A stretch of 64,000 nucleotides of DNA, taken from assembly GCF_017916255.1 (NCBI RefSeq), contig NZ_CP072827.1, positions 4,923,501-4,987,500 of the forward strand. Reading direction: 5' to 3'. A program made the position numbers and the translations under genes. Source of the DNA: Streptomyces mobaraensis NBRC 13819 = DSM 40847 (GTDB lineage: Bacteria > Actinomycetota > Actinomycetes > Streptomycetales > Streptomycetaceae). This document shows, in pieces, positions 51,767-61,273 of this stretch. Every line of letters starts with the position of its first letter. Positions within the stretch are counted from its first letter, which is position 1. The notes under the pieces were generated by a model, which was given only the letters and a program-made list of their open reading frames with translations, searched no databases and was not told the origin of the DNA.

Positions 51767-53728
51767 ATGGGACGTATGGGGGACAAGGCGAGGCTGGTGG
51801 AGACACGTCGGCTGGTAGAGGCTCCCGTCCGGGGGAGTGAGCAGGGGACCGACCGGGGGAACGCCCCGGACGGACAAGGCGGGCAGGTCCCGTCCCAGAC
51901 GTCCGCCGGCGCCTCGGCGGACGCCGCCGACCTGGAGCTCGAAACCGCCCGCCGCCGCGCCGAATCCGGCGACCCCGCCGCCCTGAGCACCCTCGGCGCC
52001 CTGCTGCTGCGCCGCGGCGACCTGGACGCCGCCGAGCGCTGCCTGCGCGCCGCCACCGCCGAGGGCGACCGCTCCGCCGCCAACAACCTGGGCGTCCTGC
52101 TGCACCAGCGCGGCTACCCCGACGAGGCCGCCGGCTGGTGGCGGGTCGCCGCCGTCGCCGGTTCCGCCGCCGCCGCGCACGCCCTGGGCCGCTACCACCG
52201 CGAGCGCGGCGACGAGCCCGCCGCCGAGTACTGGCTGCGGCAGTCCGCCGAGTCCGGGCACGCCCTCGGCGCCTACGCCCTCGCCGACCTGCTGGAACAC
52301 CGCAGCGACGTGGGCGCGGAGCGCTGGTTCCGGTCCGCCGCCGAGCGGGGCCACCGCGAGGCGGCGTACCGCCTCGCCCGCATCCTCGACGGCCGCGCCC
52401 CCGGCTCCGCCGCGAACCGCCCCGGCGTCCTGCCCGGCCCGGCCCCGACGGCGGCCGGCCGGCGCACCCCCGTCGGCGGCGGGGACACCTCGGTGCGCGA
52501 CCTGCGCGCCGCCGCGGCCGTCGGCAAGGAGCGCGGGCCCGCCGCGGAGGCCGAGCAGTGGTACCGCCAGGCCGCCGCCCGCGGTCACCGCCGCGCCGCC
52601 CTGCACCTGGGCACCCTGCTGGAGGCGCGCGGCGAGATCCAGGAGGCGGCCCGCTGGTACCTGACCTCCGCCAAGGACGGCGAGTCCCGTGCCGCCTGCG
52701 CCCTCGGCTTCCTGCTGCGCGACGCCGGCGACAACGACAGCGCCGCCGTCTGGTGGCGCCGGGCCGCCCAGGACGGCGACGGCAACGCGGCCAACGCCCT
52801 GGGCGCCCTGCACGCCGACCGCGGCGAGGCCCAGCAGGCCGAGCGCTGGTACCGCGCCGCCCTGGACGCGGGCGACGTCAACGGCGCGTACAACCTCGCC
52901 CTGCTCTGCGCCGAGCAGGGCCGCACCGCCCAGGCCGAGCAGTGGTACCGGCGCGCCGCCTACGCGGGCCACCGGGAGGCCGCCAACGCCCTGGCCGTTC
53001 TCCTGCTCCAGGCCGGCGACCCGGCGGGCGCCGAGCCCTGGTTCTCCAAGGCGGCCGAGGCCGGCAGCGTCGACGCCGCGTTCAACCTGGGCATCCTCTA
53101 CGCAGGGAGGCACGACGAGCGGGAGGCGCTGCGCTGGTACGAGCGCGCCGCCGCGGCCGGCCACACCGAGGCCGCCCTCCAGGTCGCCATGGCCCTGCTG
53201 CGGGACGGCGATCAGGAGAGCGCCGAGGAGGCCGAGCGCCACCTGCGCGTCGCGGCCCGCGGCGGCAGCGCCGAGGCCGCGTTCCGGCTCGCGAGCCTGC
53301 TGGACCGGGAGGACCGCGGCGAGGGCGCTGCGGCCGAGTGCGAGGAGTGGTACGACCGCGCCGCCCGCCAGGGCCACCGGAGGGCCCAGGTGCGGCTCGG
53401 GATGATCGTGGCGGCCCGTGGCGACGTCGTCCGGGCCGCCCGCTGGTACCGCGAGGCGGCGGAGGCGGGCAGCCGCAACGGCGCGTTCAACCTCGGGCTG
53501 CTGCTGGCCCGCGAGGGCAGTGAGCCGGAGGCCGCGCTGTGGTGGACCCGGGCCGCCGAGGCCGGGCACGGCCGCGCGGCCCTCCGGCTGGCCCTGCTGG
53601 CCGCCCGGCACGGCGACCTGACGGAGGCCCAGCTCTGGTGCGCGCAGGCGGTCGAGTACGGCCCGGCCGAGGTCGCCGAGCGGGCGGCGCGGCTGCGGGA
53701 CGCCCTCCAGCAGGAGCTCTCGGCGTGA
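51767..53728 (+). CDS. Sel1/TPR-repeat protein
   Basis: A 653-aa soluble protein built mostly of Sel1-like repeats of about 36 residues, from residue 75 to the end, with the recurring pattern A-LG-LL--RGD--AAE-WYRRAA--GH--AA (for instance NNLGVLLHQRGYPDEAAGWW and FNLGILYAGRHDEREALRWYE). Around fourteen repeats are visible. A Pro/Gly linker sits near 220-245. Such solenoids are protein-interaction scaffolds. ATG 51767 or 51776 may be the start. It lies between two identical initiator tRNA genes. The partner is unknown. Confidence 0.85.
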   Translation: MGRMGDKARLVETRRLVEAPVRGSEQGTDRGNAPDGQGGQVPSQTSAGASADAADLELETARRRAESGDPAALSTLGALLLRRGDLDAAERCLRAATAEGDRSAANNLGVLLHQRGYPDEAAGWWRVAAVAGSAAAAHALGRYHRERGDEPAAEYWLRQSAESGHALGAYALADLLEHRSDVGAERWFRSAAERGHREAAYRLARILDGRAPGSAANRPGVLPGPAPTAAGRRTPVGGGDTSVRDLRAAAAVGKERGPAAEAEQWYRQAAARGHRRAALHLGTLLEARGEIQEAARWYLTSAKDGESRAACALGFLLRDAGDNDSAAVWWRRAAQDGDGNAANALGALHADRGEAQQAERWYRAALDAGDVNGAYNLALLCAEQGRTAQAEQWYRRAAYAGHREAANALAVLLLQAGDPAGAEPWFSKAAEAGSVDAAFNLGILYAGRHDEREALRWYERAAAAGHTEAALQVAMALLRDGDQESAEEAERHLRVAARGGSAEAAFRLASLLDREDRGEGAAAECEEWYDRAARQGHRRAQVRLGMIVAARGDVVRAARWYREAAEAGSRNGAFNLGLLLAREGSEPEAALWWTRAAEAGHGRAALRLALLAARHGDLTEAQLWCAQAVEYGPAEVAERAARLRDALQQELSA

Positions 53729-53863
53729 GGGCCCGGCCCCGGCGGGCCGGGCCGCGTACGGCGGCGGAACGGCGGCGCGCCGGAGCGGAACGTGCCGCCG
53801 CCGGCGGTCGGGGATCACCCGTTTGCATGGAACGCCTTGACCGGGTTACAGTTGACCTACCGA

Positions 53864-53937
53864 CGCGGGGTGGAGCAGCTCGGTAGCTCGCTGGGCTCAT
53901 AACCCAGAGGTCGCAGGTTCAAATCCTGTCCCCGCTA
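53864..53937 (+). tRNA. Initiator tRNA-Met (CAT), copy 2
   Basis: Identical over all 74 bases to the copy at 51435. TTGCAT (53823-53828), a 17-base spacer and TTACAG (53846-53851) form a plausible promoter upstream. It is followed by its own hairpin terminator, different in sequence from that of copy 1. Confidence 0.93.
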
Positions 53938-53943
53938 CTCCTG

Positions 53944-53978
53944 ACGAAGGCCCGGATCCCGAGGATCCGGGCCTTCGT
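53944..53978 (+). terminator. Terminator after initiator tRNA copy 2
   Basis: ACGAAGGCCCGGATCC pairs perfectly with GGATCCGGGCCTTCGT around a CGA loop. Confidence 0.85.
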
Positions 53979-54028
53979 GCTGTGTTCCCGGGCCGGTGAG
54001 CCGAGCGAACGCCCCCCGGCGCCCGCCG

Positions 54029-54445
54029 TCACGCTCCCGAGCAGCCCGGGCACAGTCCGCGATAGGTCACCTCGACCGCGGACACCTGGAAGCCGAAGCG
54101 CTCCTCCGTCGGCAGTCCGGCGAGCAGGTCCCCCGAGGGGTGCACGTCGCGGATGGTGCCGCAGCGGGAGCACACCAGGTGCTGGTGCGCGTGGTGGGCG
54201 TTCGGGTCGTAGCGTTTCGCCCGGCCGTCGGTGCTCACCTCGATGATCTCGCCGAGGGACACCAGTTCGCCGAGTGTGTTGTAGACCGTCGCCCGGGAGA
54301 TCTCCGGGAGCAGTTCGGTCGCCTTGGCGTGCACTTCGTCGGCGGTGTAGTGCACATGGTCCCCGTCGAGCACCTCGGCGACGACGCGCCGCTGCGCGGT
54401 CAGCCGCCAGCCACGTCCCCGGAGCCGTTCCAGCAGGTCACTCAT
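54029..54445 (-). CDS. catR: Fur-family peroxide-type repressor CatR
   Basis: A 138-aa PerR/Fur-type metalloregulator. The winged helix includes LTAQRRVVAEVL and the recognition helix ISRATVYNTLGELVSLG. The metal ligands follow in HHAHQHLVCSRCG, with a second CxxC (CPGC) at the C-terminus for structural zinc. It diverges from the catalase gene; CatR represses both genes in Streptomyces until peroxide oxidises it. ATG 54445 is chosen; GTG 54454 would add three residues. Confidence 0.92.
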   Translation of the reverse strand: MSDLLERLRGRGWRLTAQRRVVAEVLDGDHVHYTADEVHAKATELLPEISRATVYNTLGELVSLGEIIEVSTDGRAKRYDPNAHHAHQHLVCSRCGTIRDVHPSGDLLAGLPTEERFGFQVSAVEVTYRGLCPGCSGA

Positions 54446-54528
54446 GCCATTCACCCATCAGTCAGATAGGACCAGCCTAGCAGCGGCAGGCGTCTACCAC
54501 TGGATCCGGTTTTTATGTCAGCTCCATC

Positions 54529-54556
54529 TTGACTTAGACAAAGTCCAATGTAAGGA
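54529..54556 (+). promoter_or_regulatory. Catalase promoter with CatR operator-like palindrome
   Basis: TTGACT (54529-54534), a 16-base spacer and TAAGGA (54551-54556) form the promoter. An imperfect palindrome, TTGACTTAGACAAAGTCCAA (54529-54548), overlaps the -35 and spacer, resembling a Fur/PerR-type box. Repressor binding there would block polymerase. Confidence 0.65.
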
Positions 54557-54621
54557 TCGGTCTCGCCGCGGGGCCGAAGAGGACCGGCCGAGCGGGCAGG
54601 ACCGAGAAGACGGAGGCGTAC

Positions 54622-56097
54622 GTGACGGTTCAGGACGAGGCCATGACCACGACGGGCCCGCTGACCACGGAGTCCGGAGCTCCGGTCGCGGACAACCAGA
54701 ACAGCGAGACCGCGGGCATCGGTGGCCCCGTCCTGGTGCAGGACCAGCTGCTGCTGGAGAAGCTCGCCCACTTCAACCGGGAGCGGATCCCGGAGCGCGT
54801 GGTGCACGCCCGCGGCGCCGGCGCCTACGGCACCTTCACCGTGACCCAGGACGTCACCCGGTGGACCCGGGCGAAGTTCCTGTCCCAGGTGGGCAAGCAG
54901 ACGGAAACGTTCCTCCGCTTCTCCACCGTCGCGGGCAACCTCGGCTCGGCGGACGCGGTGCGCGACCCCCGCGGCTTCGCGCTGAAGTTCTACACCGAAG
55001 AGGGCAACTACGACCTCGTCGGCAACAACACCCCCATCTTCTTCATCCGCGACGCCATCAAGTTCCCCGACTTCATCCACACCCAGAAGCGCGACCCGTA
55101 CACCGGCTCGCAGGAGGCGGACAACGTCTGGGACTTCTGGGGCCTGTCGCCCGAGGCCACCCACCAGGTGACCTGGCTATTCGGCGACCGCGGCATCCCC
55201 GCCTCGTACCGCCACATGGACGGCTTCGGCTCGCACACCTACCAGTGGAACAACGAGGCCGGCGAGGTCTTCTGGGTCAAGTACCACTTCAAGACCGACC
55301 AGGGCATCAAGAACCTCACGCAGGAGGAGGCCAACCGGCTCGCCGGCGAGGACCCCGACTCCCACCAGCGCGACCTGCGCGAGGCCATCGAGCGCGGCGA
55401 CTTCCCGAGCTGGACGGTGTCCGTCCAGATCATGCCGGCGGACGAGGCGGCGACGTACCGCTTCAACCCCTTCGACCTGACCAAGGTCTGGCCGCACGCG
55501 GACTACCCGCTGCACGAGATCGGCAAGCTGGAGCTCAACCGCAACCCGGACAACGTCTTCGCCGAGGTCGAGCAGTCGGCGTTCTCGCCGTCGCACTTCG
55601 TGCCCGGCATCGGCCCGTCCCCGGACAAGATGCTCCAGGGCCGGCTGTTCGCCTACGCCGACGCCCACCGCTACCGCGTCGGCATCAACGCCGACCAGCT
55701 GCCGGTGAACCGTCCGCACGCCACCACGGCCCGCACCTACGGCCGGGACGGCTACGCCTACGACGGCCGCCACGGCCGGGCGAAGAACTACGAGCCGAAC
55801 AGCTTCGGCGGCCCCGCCGAGACCGGCCGGCCGCTGTGGCAGCCGGTCCCCGTCACCGGGGCCACCGGCAACATCGCGAATCCCGCGCACGCCGAGGACA
55901 ACGACTTCGTCCAGGCGGGCAACCTCTACCGGCTGATGACGGAGGAGGAGAAGGAGCGCCTGATCGCCAACCTCGCGGGCTTCATCGCCAAGGTGTCGCG
56001 CGACGACATCGCGGAGCGGGCGATCAACAACTTCCGCCAGGCGGACCCCGACTACGGCAAGCGGCTGGAGGCCGCGGTCCAGGCCCTGCGCGGCTAG
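54622..56097 (+). CDS. katA: Monofunctional heme catalase
   Basis: A clade-type small-subunit catalase of 491 aa converting hydrogen peroxide to water and oxygen in the cytoplasm; called catA in some Streptomyces. The distal heme pocket has [13 protein letters not shown] (catalytic His) and [17 protein letters not shown] (catalytic Asn). The proximal heme ligand lies in [18 protein letters not shown] 54622 has GGAGG 5 bases upstream; ATG 54643 is an alternative. It is divergent from catR, whose operator covers its promoter, and is followed by a hairpin terminator. Confidence 0.95.
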   Translation: MTVQDEAMTTTGPLTTESGAPVADNQNSETAGIGGPVLVQDQLLLEKLAHFNRERIPERVVHARGAGAYGTFTVTQDVTRWTRAKFLSQVGKQTETFLRFSTVAGNLGSADAVRDPRGFALKFYTEEGNYDLVGNNTPIFFIRDAIKFPDFIHTQKRDPYTGSQEADNVWDFWGLSPEATHQVTWLFGDRGIPASYRHMDGFGSHTYQWNNEAGEVFWVKYHFKTDQGIKNLTQEEANRLAGEDPDSHQRDLREAIERGDFPSWTVSVQIMPADEAATYRFNPFDLTKVWPHADYPLHEIGKLELNRNPDNVFAEVEQSAFSPSHFVPGIGPSPDKMLQGRLFAYADAHRYRVGINADQLPVNRPHATTARTYGRDGYAYDGRHGRAKNYEPNSFGGPAETGRPLWQPVPVTGATGNIANPAHAEDNDFVQAGNLYRLMTEEEKERLIANLAGFIAKVSRDDIAERAINNFRQADPDYGKRLEAAVQALRG

Positions 56098-56115
56098 GGC
56101 GCTTGCCGTAAGAAA

Positions 56116-56154
56116 CCGGAGAGGCCGGACGCCATGGGGCTCCGGCCTCTCCGG
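56116..56154 (+). terminator. Terminator after the catalase gene
   Basis: CCGGAGAGGCCGGA pairs perfectly with TCCGGCCTCTCCGG around an 11-base loop. It also lies downstream of the convergent CBS gene. Confidence 0.8.
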
Positions 56155-56195
56155 CTGTCCGCCGGCGGGAGGCCGCGCGCCGTGGGCGAAAAGGG

Positions 56196-56606
56196 TCACG
56201 CCGTCAGCGCCGTCCCGTCCCGCCGTGGCACCCCGTGCGCCACCCAGCAGCGGATGACGTCGCGTACCGAGACCACGCCCACGGTCTCCTGGCCGTCCAG
56301 CACGATCAGATGCCGGAACTCGCCGCGCGACATGGCGGTGGCGGCCTCCTCCAGCGTCCACTCGGGCGCCGCGAAGACCACGTCGGAAGTGGTGTGGCGG
56401 TGGGCGGTCTCCCGGTCCGGGTCGCAGCCGGCGCCGAGCGCCTTGAGGACGTCGCGTTCGGTGAGGATGCCGAGGCCGCTGGTGTCGGGATCGAGGACGA
56501 CGGCCGCGCCGACCCGCCGCGCGGACATCAGCCGGGCGGCCTGCCGGAGGGTGTGGGCGGGGCCGATGGTGAGGACGATCGTGCTCATGGCGTCGCGGAC
56601 GAGCAT
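56196..56606 (-). CDS. Two-CBS-domain protein
   Basis: A 136-aa protein made of a CBS pair (about 1-60 and 75-130): RDAMSTIVLTIGPAHTLRQA, GILTERDVLKAL, then the second domain with FRHLIVLDGQETVGVVSVRDVIR. CBS pairs bind adenine nucleotides and regulate partner proteins. No partner domain is present. ATG 56606. It converges with the catalase gene and lies downstream of hisN, 189 bases away; that spacer shows no gene. Confidence 0.85.
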   Translation of the reverse strand: MLVRDAMSTIVLTIGPAHTLRQAARLMSARRVGAAVVLDPDTSGLGILTERDVLKALGAGCDPDRETAHRHTTSDVVFAAPEWTLEEAATAMSRGEFRHLIVLDGQETVGVVSVRDVIRCWVAHGVPRRDGTALTA

Positions 56607-56795
56607 GGGCGTGCCACCTCCTGCGGGGCGCTTTCACGCATTCACAAGCCGTTCCTCAGCGTGACACGCGACGCCCCGGCGGGGAAGAGGACGACGACCG
56701 GCCGCTTTGCCGATTTTTTACGCCGTCTTTGAGGTTTCGAGCGGCCGAACGGGCTGTGACGTTCCTGCCGCCACCCCGCTCGCCGCCGGAGCCCC

Positions 56796-57602
56796 TCAGG
56801 TGCGCAGGTACCCCAGCAGCTCGTCGTGCAGCAGCCCGTTCGACGCGGCGGCGTTCCCGCTGTGCGGCCCCCGTCGCCCGTCCAGGCCCGTGAACCGGCC
56901 GCCGGCCTCCTCCACGATGACGACGTTCGCCGCCATGTCCCACAGCGACAGCTCGGGCTCCGCGCAGATGTCCACCGAGCCCTCGGCGACCATCATGTAC
57001 GGCCAGAAATCGCCGTAGCCGCGCGTCCGCCAGCAGTCCCGCGTCAGGTCCAGGAAGCGCGGCAGCAGCCCGCGTTCCTCCCAGCCCGACAGCGAGGAGT
57101 ACGCGAACGAGGCGTCCGCCATGCGCTCGACCTTGGAGACCGTCAGCCGGCTCGCGGACGACAGGCTGCGCCCGGTGTACGCGCCCGACCCCTTCGCCGC
57201 CCACCACCGCCGGCCCAGCGCCGGGGCCGACACCACGCCGACGACCGGCTGGTAGTCGACGGTGCCCTCGTGCTCCGTCTGGACCATCAGGGAGATCAGC
57301 GTCGCCCAGACGGGCACCCCGCGCACATAGTTCTTGGTGCCGTCGATCGGGTCGATGACCCAGCGGCGCGGGCCGAGGCCCTCGCCGCCGAACTCCTCGC
57401 CGAGCACGGCGTCGCGGGGCCGCGCCCGCTGGAGGTGACCGCGGATCAGCTCCTCGGCGGCCTTGTCGGCCTCGCTCACCGGGGTCATGTCCGGTTTGGT
57501 CTCGACCTTGAGGTCGAGGGCCTTGAACCGTTCCATGGTCGCCGCGTCGGCGGCGTCCGCCAGGACATGGGCCAAGCGCAGATCATCGTGGTAGTCGGAC
57601 AT
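56796..57602 (-). CDS. hisN: Histidinol-phosphatase HisN (inositol-monophosphatase fold)
   Basis: A 268-aa magnesium-dependent phosphatase of the IMPase fold, expected to remove phosphate from histidinol phosphate. Metal-binding motifs: VSEADKAAEE, LGEEFGGEG, VIDPIDGTKNYVRGVP and the C-terminal LSLWDMAAN. The sequence matches the actinobacterial HisN group rather than CysQ or SuhB, though that distinction is made from memory. ATG 57602. It diverges from a TetR gene. Confidence 0.88.
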   Translation of the reverse strand: MSDYHDDLRLAHVLADAADAATMERFKALDLKVETKPDMTPVSEADKAAEELIRGHLQRARPRDAVLGEEFGGEGLGPRRWVIDPIDGTKNYVRGVPVWATLISLMVQTEHEGTVDYQPVVGVVSAPALGRRWWAAKGSGAYTGRSLSSASRLTVSKVERMADASFAYSSLSGWEERGLLPRFLDLTRDCWRTRGYGDFWPYMMVAEGSVDICAEPELSLWDMAANVVIVEEAGGRFTGLDGRRGPHSGNAAASNGLLHDELLGYLRT

Positions 57603-57728
57603 AACAGGAACACTACCCGCGGCCCCCGTCCGCGCACGTGCGGCCCGCCCGGGCTCTTGACACCGTCTGGTGGTGCGTCAATTCTGTGGCCACAACCGTC
57701 GTGCGGCCGCAAGGCCCGGGAGGCGACG

Positions 57729-58370
57729 ATGCCCGCGGCACGAGAGCTCCTGCTGGACGCGGCCTACACGGCGCTCGGCATCCGGCCCTGGCACGGGGTC
57801 CGGATGGTCGACGTGGCGGCCGCCGCCGGGGTGTCCCGGCAGACCCTGTACAACGAGTTCGGCAGCAAGGACGGCCTGGCCCGGGCCCTGGTCCGGCGCG
57901 AGGCGGAGTCCTTCCTGGCCGGTGTGGAACGCTCGCTGGCCGACGCCGTCGAGCGGGAGGACGCCGACGCCGGCGACTGCTGCGCGGCCGCGGCCGTCTG
58001 GACGCTGCGCACCGCGCGGGCCAACCCGCTGGTGCGCGCGGCCCTCACCGGCTGCCGCGGCGAGCGGCTGCCCGCCCAGGCGGCCCCCGCCGTACCGGCG
58101 CCGCGCACCCCGCCGCCGCCCATGACGGCCCGGAGCGCCCCCACGCCCGCCGCCCTGGTGGAACGCATCACCGGGAGCGCGGCCGGGGCGGCCGGCGAGG
58201 CCACCGCCAGGACCGGCCGCCCGCCGGATCCGGACGCGCTGCGCCGGGCCTGCGAGGCCGCGGTCCGGATGACCCTGTCATACGTGGTCGCCCCGGCGGG
58301 CTCCGACACCGAGGCGGCCGAGGAGGTGGCCGGTGTGGTCAGGACGCTGCTCGGCGGCGGGCGGGAGTGA
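57729..58370 (+). CDS. TetR-family regulator
   Basis: A 213-aa repressor-type protein. The N-terminal helix-turn-helix (about residues 5-50) reads ELLLDAAYTALGIRPWHGVRMVDVAAAAGVSRQTLYNEFGSKDGL. The C-terminal ligand domain includes a Pro-rich loop (about 118-135). ATG 57729 has GGGAGG 5 bases upstream. It converges with the SMR exporter gene 18 bases away and diverges from hisN; the exporter is a conceivable target. Ligand unknown. Confidence 0.85.
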   Translation: MPAARELLLDAAYTALGIRPWHGVRMVDVAAAAGVSRQTLYNEFGSKDGLARALVRREAESFLAGVERSLADAVEREDADAGDCCAAAAVWTLRTARANPLVRAALTGCRGERLPAQAAPAVPAPRTPPPPMTARSAPTPAALVERITGSAAGAAGEATARTGRPPDPDALRRACEAAVRMTLSYVVAPAGSDTEAAEEVAGVVRTLLGGGRE

Positions 58371-58388
58371 TCCCCGGGGTCGGCGCGC

Positions 58389-58712
58389 TCAGTGCGCGGA
58401 GCCCGACAGCTGGAGCCCGATCACCCCGATGATCACGAACGCGATCGAGACCAGCTTCAGCGTGGAGACCAGGTCGTCCAGGAAGACCATGCCGTAGATC
58501 GCCGTCCCGGCCGCGCCGATGCCCGTCCACACCGCGTAGGCCGGGCCCACGTCCAGCTTCCGGAGGGAGAGCGTCAGCAGGCCGAAGCTGCCGAGGGCGA
58601 AGCAGGCGAAGGCGATCGTCGGCCACAGGCGGGTGAAGCCGTGCGAGAGTTTGAGACAGACGGCGAAGCCGGTTTCCAGAAGTCCTGCGACCACGACCAG
58701 CAGCCACGCCAT
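58389..58712 (-). CDS. Small multidrug resistance (SMR) family exporter
   Basis: A 107-aa four-span SMR transporter. The essential glutamate is Glu13 in VAGLLETGFAVCLKLS; the dimerisation helix contains GPAYAVWTGIGAAGTAIYGM. The first-helix GLLETGFAV pattern and the AYAVWTGIGA segment suit both SugE/Gdx and QacE branches. ATG 58712 has GGAGG 8 bases upstream. It exports guanidinium or quaternary ammonium ions. I searched the leader for guanidine riboswitch features and found none that convince. Confidence 0.88.
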   Translation of the reverse strand: MAWLLVVVAGLLETGFAVCLKLSHGFTRLWPTIAFACFALGSFGLLTLSLRKLDVGPAYAVWTGIGAAGTAIYGMVFLDDLVSTLKLVSIAFVIIGVIGLQLSGSAH

Positions 58713-58798
58713 CAGTTTCGCCTCCCGTGTCGTCGACCGCCCCGTCCGTCCCGGTGCTGTTGCACTTGCCATCGGCGGTCATGCGCAAACGTAGGCGA

Positions 58799-59806
58799 TC
58801 AGTCGCCTTCGCGCCGCTCCCGGGTGGCGAGAAGCCGCCGCAGCGAGTACAGCCGCTGCGGGTCGGCGTGCCCGTCCGCGACCCACTGGTCCAGCGCGCA
58901 GTCCGGCTCGTCGTGGCTGCACGCGCGCGGGCAGCCCTCGGTGCCCGGCTCCAGGTCCGGGAAGGCGTGGATGACGCGCGAGGGGTCGATGTGGTTCAGC
59001 CCGAACGACCGGACGCCCGGGGTGTCGATCACCCAGCCCGAGCCTCCGGGCAGCGGCAGGGCCAGCGCCGACGTGGTGGTGTGCCGGCCGCGGCCGGTGA
59101 CCGCGTTGACGTGCCCGGTGGCCCGCTGCCGGTCCGGGACCAGGGCGTTGACGAGCGTGGTCTTGCCGACGCCGGAGTGCCCGACGAACGCGGTGACCCG
59201 GCCGTTCAGCCGCTCCCGCACCCGCTCCGCGGCCTCGCCGGCGGCCAGTTCCTCACGGTTGGTGACCACGTACGGCAGGCCCAGCGCGCCGTAGGACTCC
59301 ATCAGCTTCGCGGCCGGGGCCAGGTCCGACTTGGTCAGCACGAGCAGCGGCTCGAGACCCGCGTCGTACGCCGCGACCAGGCAGCGGTCGATCAGCCGGG
59401 GGCGCGGCTCGGGGTCGGCCAGGGCGGTGACGATGGCCAGCTGGTCGGCGTTGGCGACCACGACCCGCTCGAACGGGTCGGTGTCGTCGGCCGTCCTGCG
59501 CAGCACCGAACGGCGCTCCTCGACCCGGACGATCCGGGCCAGGGTGTCCTTCTTGCCGCTGAGGTCGCCGACGACCGCCACCTGGTCTCCGACGACGACG
59601 CCCTTGCGGCCCAGCTCCCGGGCCTTCATGGCCATGATCACCCGGTCCTCGACGAGGACCGTCAGCCGGCCCCGGTCGACGGTGAGGACGAAGCCCTCGG
59701 CGGCGTCCTCGTGCTTGGGGCGGATGCTGGTCCGCGGCCGGTTGCCCTTGCGGTTGGGGCGGACGCGGACGTCGTCCTCGTCGGTGTTCTTGCCGTAGCG
59801 GCGCAT
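58799..59806 (-). CDS. rsgA: Ribosome small-subunit-dependent GTPase RsgA
   Basis: A 335-aa circularly permuted GTPase that assists late 30S maturation. The G motifs come in permuted order: G4 LTKSD (about 152), then G1 GHSGVGKTT (about 208-216) and G3 DTPGVRSFG. An N-terminal OB-like region and C-terminal zinc-binding knuckle CPRACSHDEPDC follow the family plan. It starts 15 bases after the aroA stop, so the two form an operon. Confidence 0.93.
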   Translation of the reverse strand: MRRYGKNTDEDDVRVRPNRKGNRPRTSIRPKHEDAAEGFVLTVDRGRLTVLVEDRVIMAMKARELGRKGVVVGDQVAVVGDLSGKKDTLARIVRVEERRSVLRRTADDTDPFERVVVANADQLAIVTALADPEPRPRLIDRCLVAAYDAGLEPLLVLTKSDLAPAAKLMESYGALGLPYVVTNREELAAGEAAERVRERLNGRVTAFVGHSGVGKTTLVNALVPDRQRATGHVNAVTGRGRHTTTSALALPLPGGSGWVIDTPGVRSFGLNHIDPSRVIHAFPDLEPGTEGCPRACSHDEPDCALDQWVADGHADPQRLYSLRRLLATRERREGD

Positions 59807-59821
59807 GGTGGTCCGGTTCCC

Positions 59822-61186
59822 TCAGGCTCTCGGCACCGTCGTCGCCCCCGCGACGGATCCGAGCATGCCGTGCCAGAGCTCCGGGAAGTCGGGGAGGGTC
59901 TTGGCGGTGGTCGCCACGTTCTCCACCTCGACGCCCGGGACGGTGAGGCCGAGCACCGCCGCGGCGGTGGCCAGCCGGTGGTCCTCGTAGGTGTGGAAGA
60001 CGCCGCCGTGCAGCGGGCGCGGACGGATGCGCAGGCCGTCGGCGGTCTCGGTGACGTCGCCGCCGAGTTCGTTGATCTCCTTGGCCAGCGCGGCCAGCCG
60101 GTCCGTCTCGTGCAGCCGCAGGTGGGCGATGCCGCGCAGCTCGGACTCGGAGTCGGCGAGCGCGGCCACCGCGGCGATCACCGGGGTGAGCTCGCCGACC
60201 TCGTGCAGGTCCGCGTCGATGCCGGTGATCCGGCCGGTGCCGGTGAACGTCAGGCCCGCGTCGGTCAGTTCGCAGGAACCGCCCATGGCGGTGAAGATGT
60301 CGCGCAGCGCGTCACCCGGCTGCGTGGTGCGCTCGGGCCAGTCCGGGATGGTGACCCGGCCGCCGGTGACCAGGGCCGCCGCCAGGAACGGCGCCGCGTT
60401 CGACAGGTCGGGCTCGACCACCAGGTCGCGGCCGAGGAGGGCGCTGGGGGAAACCCGCCAGACGTTCGGCTCGCCGCCCGACTCGGGGGTGTCCACCTGG
60501 GCGCCGGCGGCGCGCAGCATCTCGACCGTCATCCGGATGTGCGGCAGCGAGGGCAGCGCCGAGCCGACGTGCCGTACCTCCACGCCCTGGTTGAAGCGCG
60601 GGCCGGAGAGCAGCAGCGCGCTCACGAACTGGGAGGACGACGAGGCGTCGATCTCGACCGGACCGCCCTCCAGCGCCCCGGCGCCGTGCACGGTCAGCGG
60701 CAGCGCGCCGCGGTCGTTGTCGTCGATCCGGGCGCCCAGGGCGCGCAGCGCGTCGATCACGCCGTGCAGCGGGCGCTCGTAGCTGCGCGGGTCGCCGTCG
60801 AAGCGGACCGGGCCGTCGGAGAGCGCCGCGACCGGCGGCAGGAAGCGCATGACCGTGCCCGCGTTGCCGACGTCGACCGAGGCCGGGCCGTGCAGCCGGG
60901 CCGGGATGATCCGCCACGCCTCGCCGGAGCCGTCCCGGTCGCCCTCGGAGCTGGAGGAGACGGTCTCCTCGATGCCGACGCCCATGGCGCGCAGCGCCTC
61001 CGCCATCAGCAGGGTGTCGCGCGAGCGCAGCGGGCGGCGCAGCCAGCCCGGCTCGGCGGCGAGGGCGGCGAGGACGAGGCCGCGGTTGGTGACCGACTTG
61101 GAGCCGGGCACGGTGACGGTCGCGTCGACGGCCCCGGTGGCGGTGGGAGCGGGCCAGAGGTCGGTGGGCGCGGGGCTCTCGGTCAT
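59822..61186 (-). CDS. aroA: 3-phosphoshikimate 1-carboxyvinyltransferase (EPSP synthase)
   Basis: The sixth shikimate-pathway enzyme, 454 aa, forming EPSP from shikimate-3-phosphate and phosphoenolpyruvate. Motifs: [16 protein letters not shown] (PEP/S3P binding), [26 protein letters not shown], the catalytic-site HETDRLAAL and [14 protein letters not shown] 61186. rsgA follows in the same operon. The order aroA-rsgA upstream of sigR-region genes fits Streptomyces. Confidence 0.95.
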   Translation of the reverse strand: MTESPAPTDLWPAPTATGAVDATVTVPGSKSVTNRGLVLAALAAEPGWLRRPLRSRDTLLMAEALRAMGVGIEETVSSSSEGDRDGSGEAWRIIPARLHGPASVDVGNAGTVMRFLPPVAALSDGPVRFDGDPRSYERPLHGVIDALRALGARIDDNDRGALPLTVHGAGALEGGPVEIDASSSSQFVSALLLSGPRFNQGVEVRHVGSALPSLPHIRMTVEMLRAAGAQVDTPESGGEPNVWRVSPSALLGRDLVVEPDLSNAAPFLAAALVTGGRVTIPDWPERTTQPGDALRDIFTAMGGSCELTDAGLTFTGTGRITGIDADLHEVGELTPVIAAVAALADSESELRGIAHLRLHETDRLAALAKEINELGGDVTETADGLRIRPRPLHGGVFHTYEDHRLATAAAVLGLTVPGVEVENVATTAKTLPDFPELWHGMLGSVAGATTVPRA

Positions 61187-61273
61187 GCCCTAACCTTACG
61201 GCCTCGCCGGGGGCGGTGACCGGGGCCTACGGCCGCGCAGGCCCCGCCGTCGCGCGCCCGGGCGACCGCCGGT

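Noticed and set aside
51435..53978. Integrated element between tRNA genes
   Set aside because: No integrase, excisionase or att-like duplication beyond the full tRNA copies; the Sel1 gene has normal composition.
58713..58800. Guanidine riboswitch upstream of the SMR exporter
   Set aside because: ACGG-type motifs occur but I could not form the paired hairpins of guanidine-II or the other classes; likely chance in GC-rich DNA.
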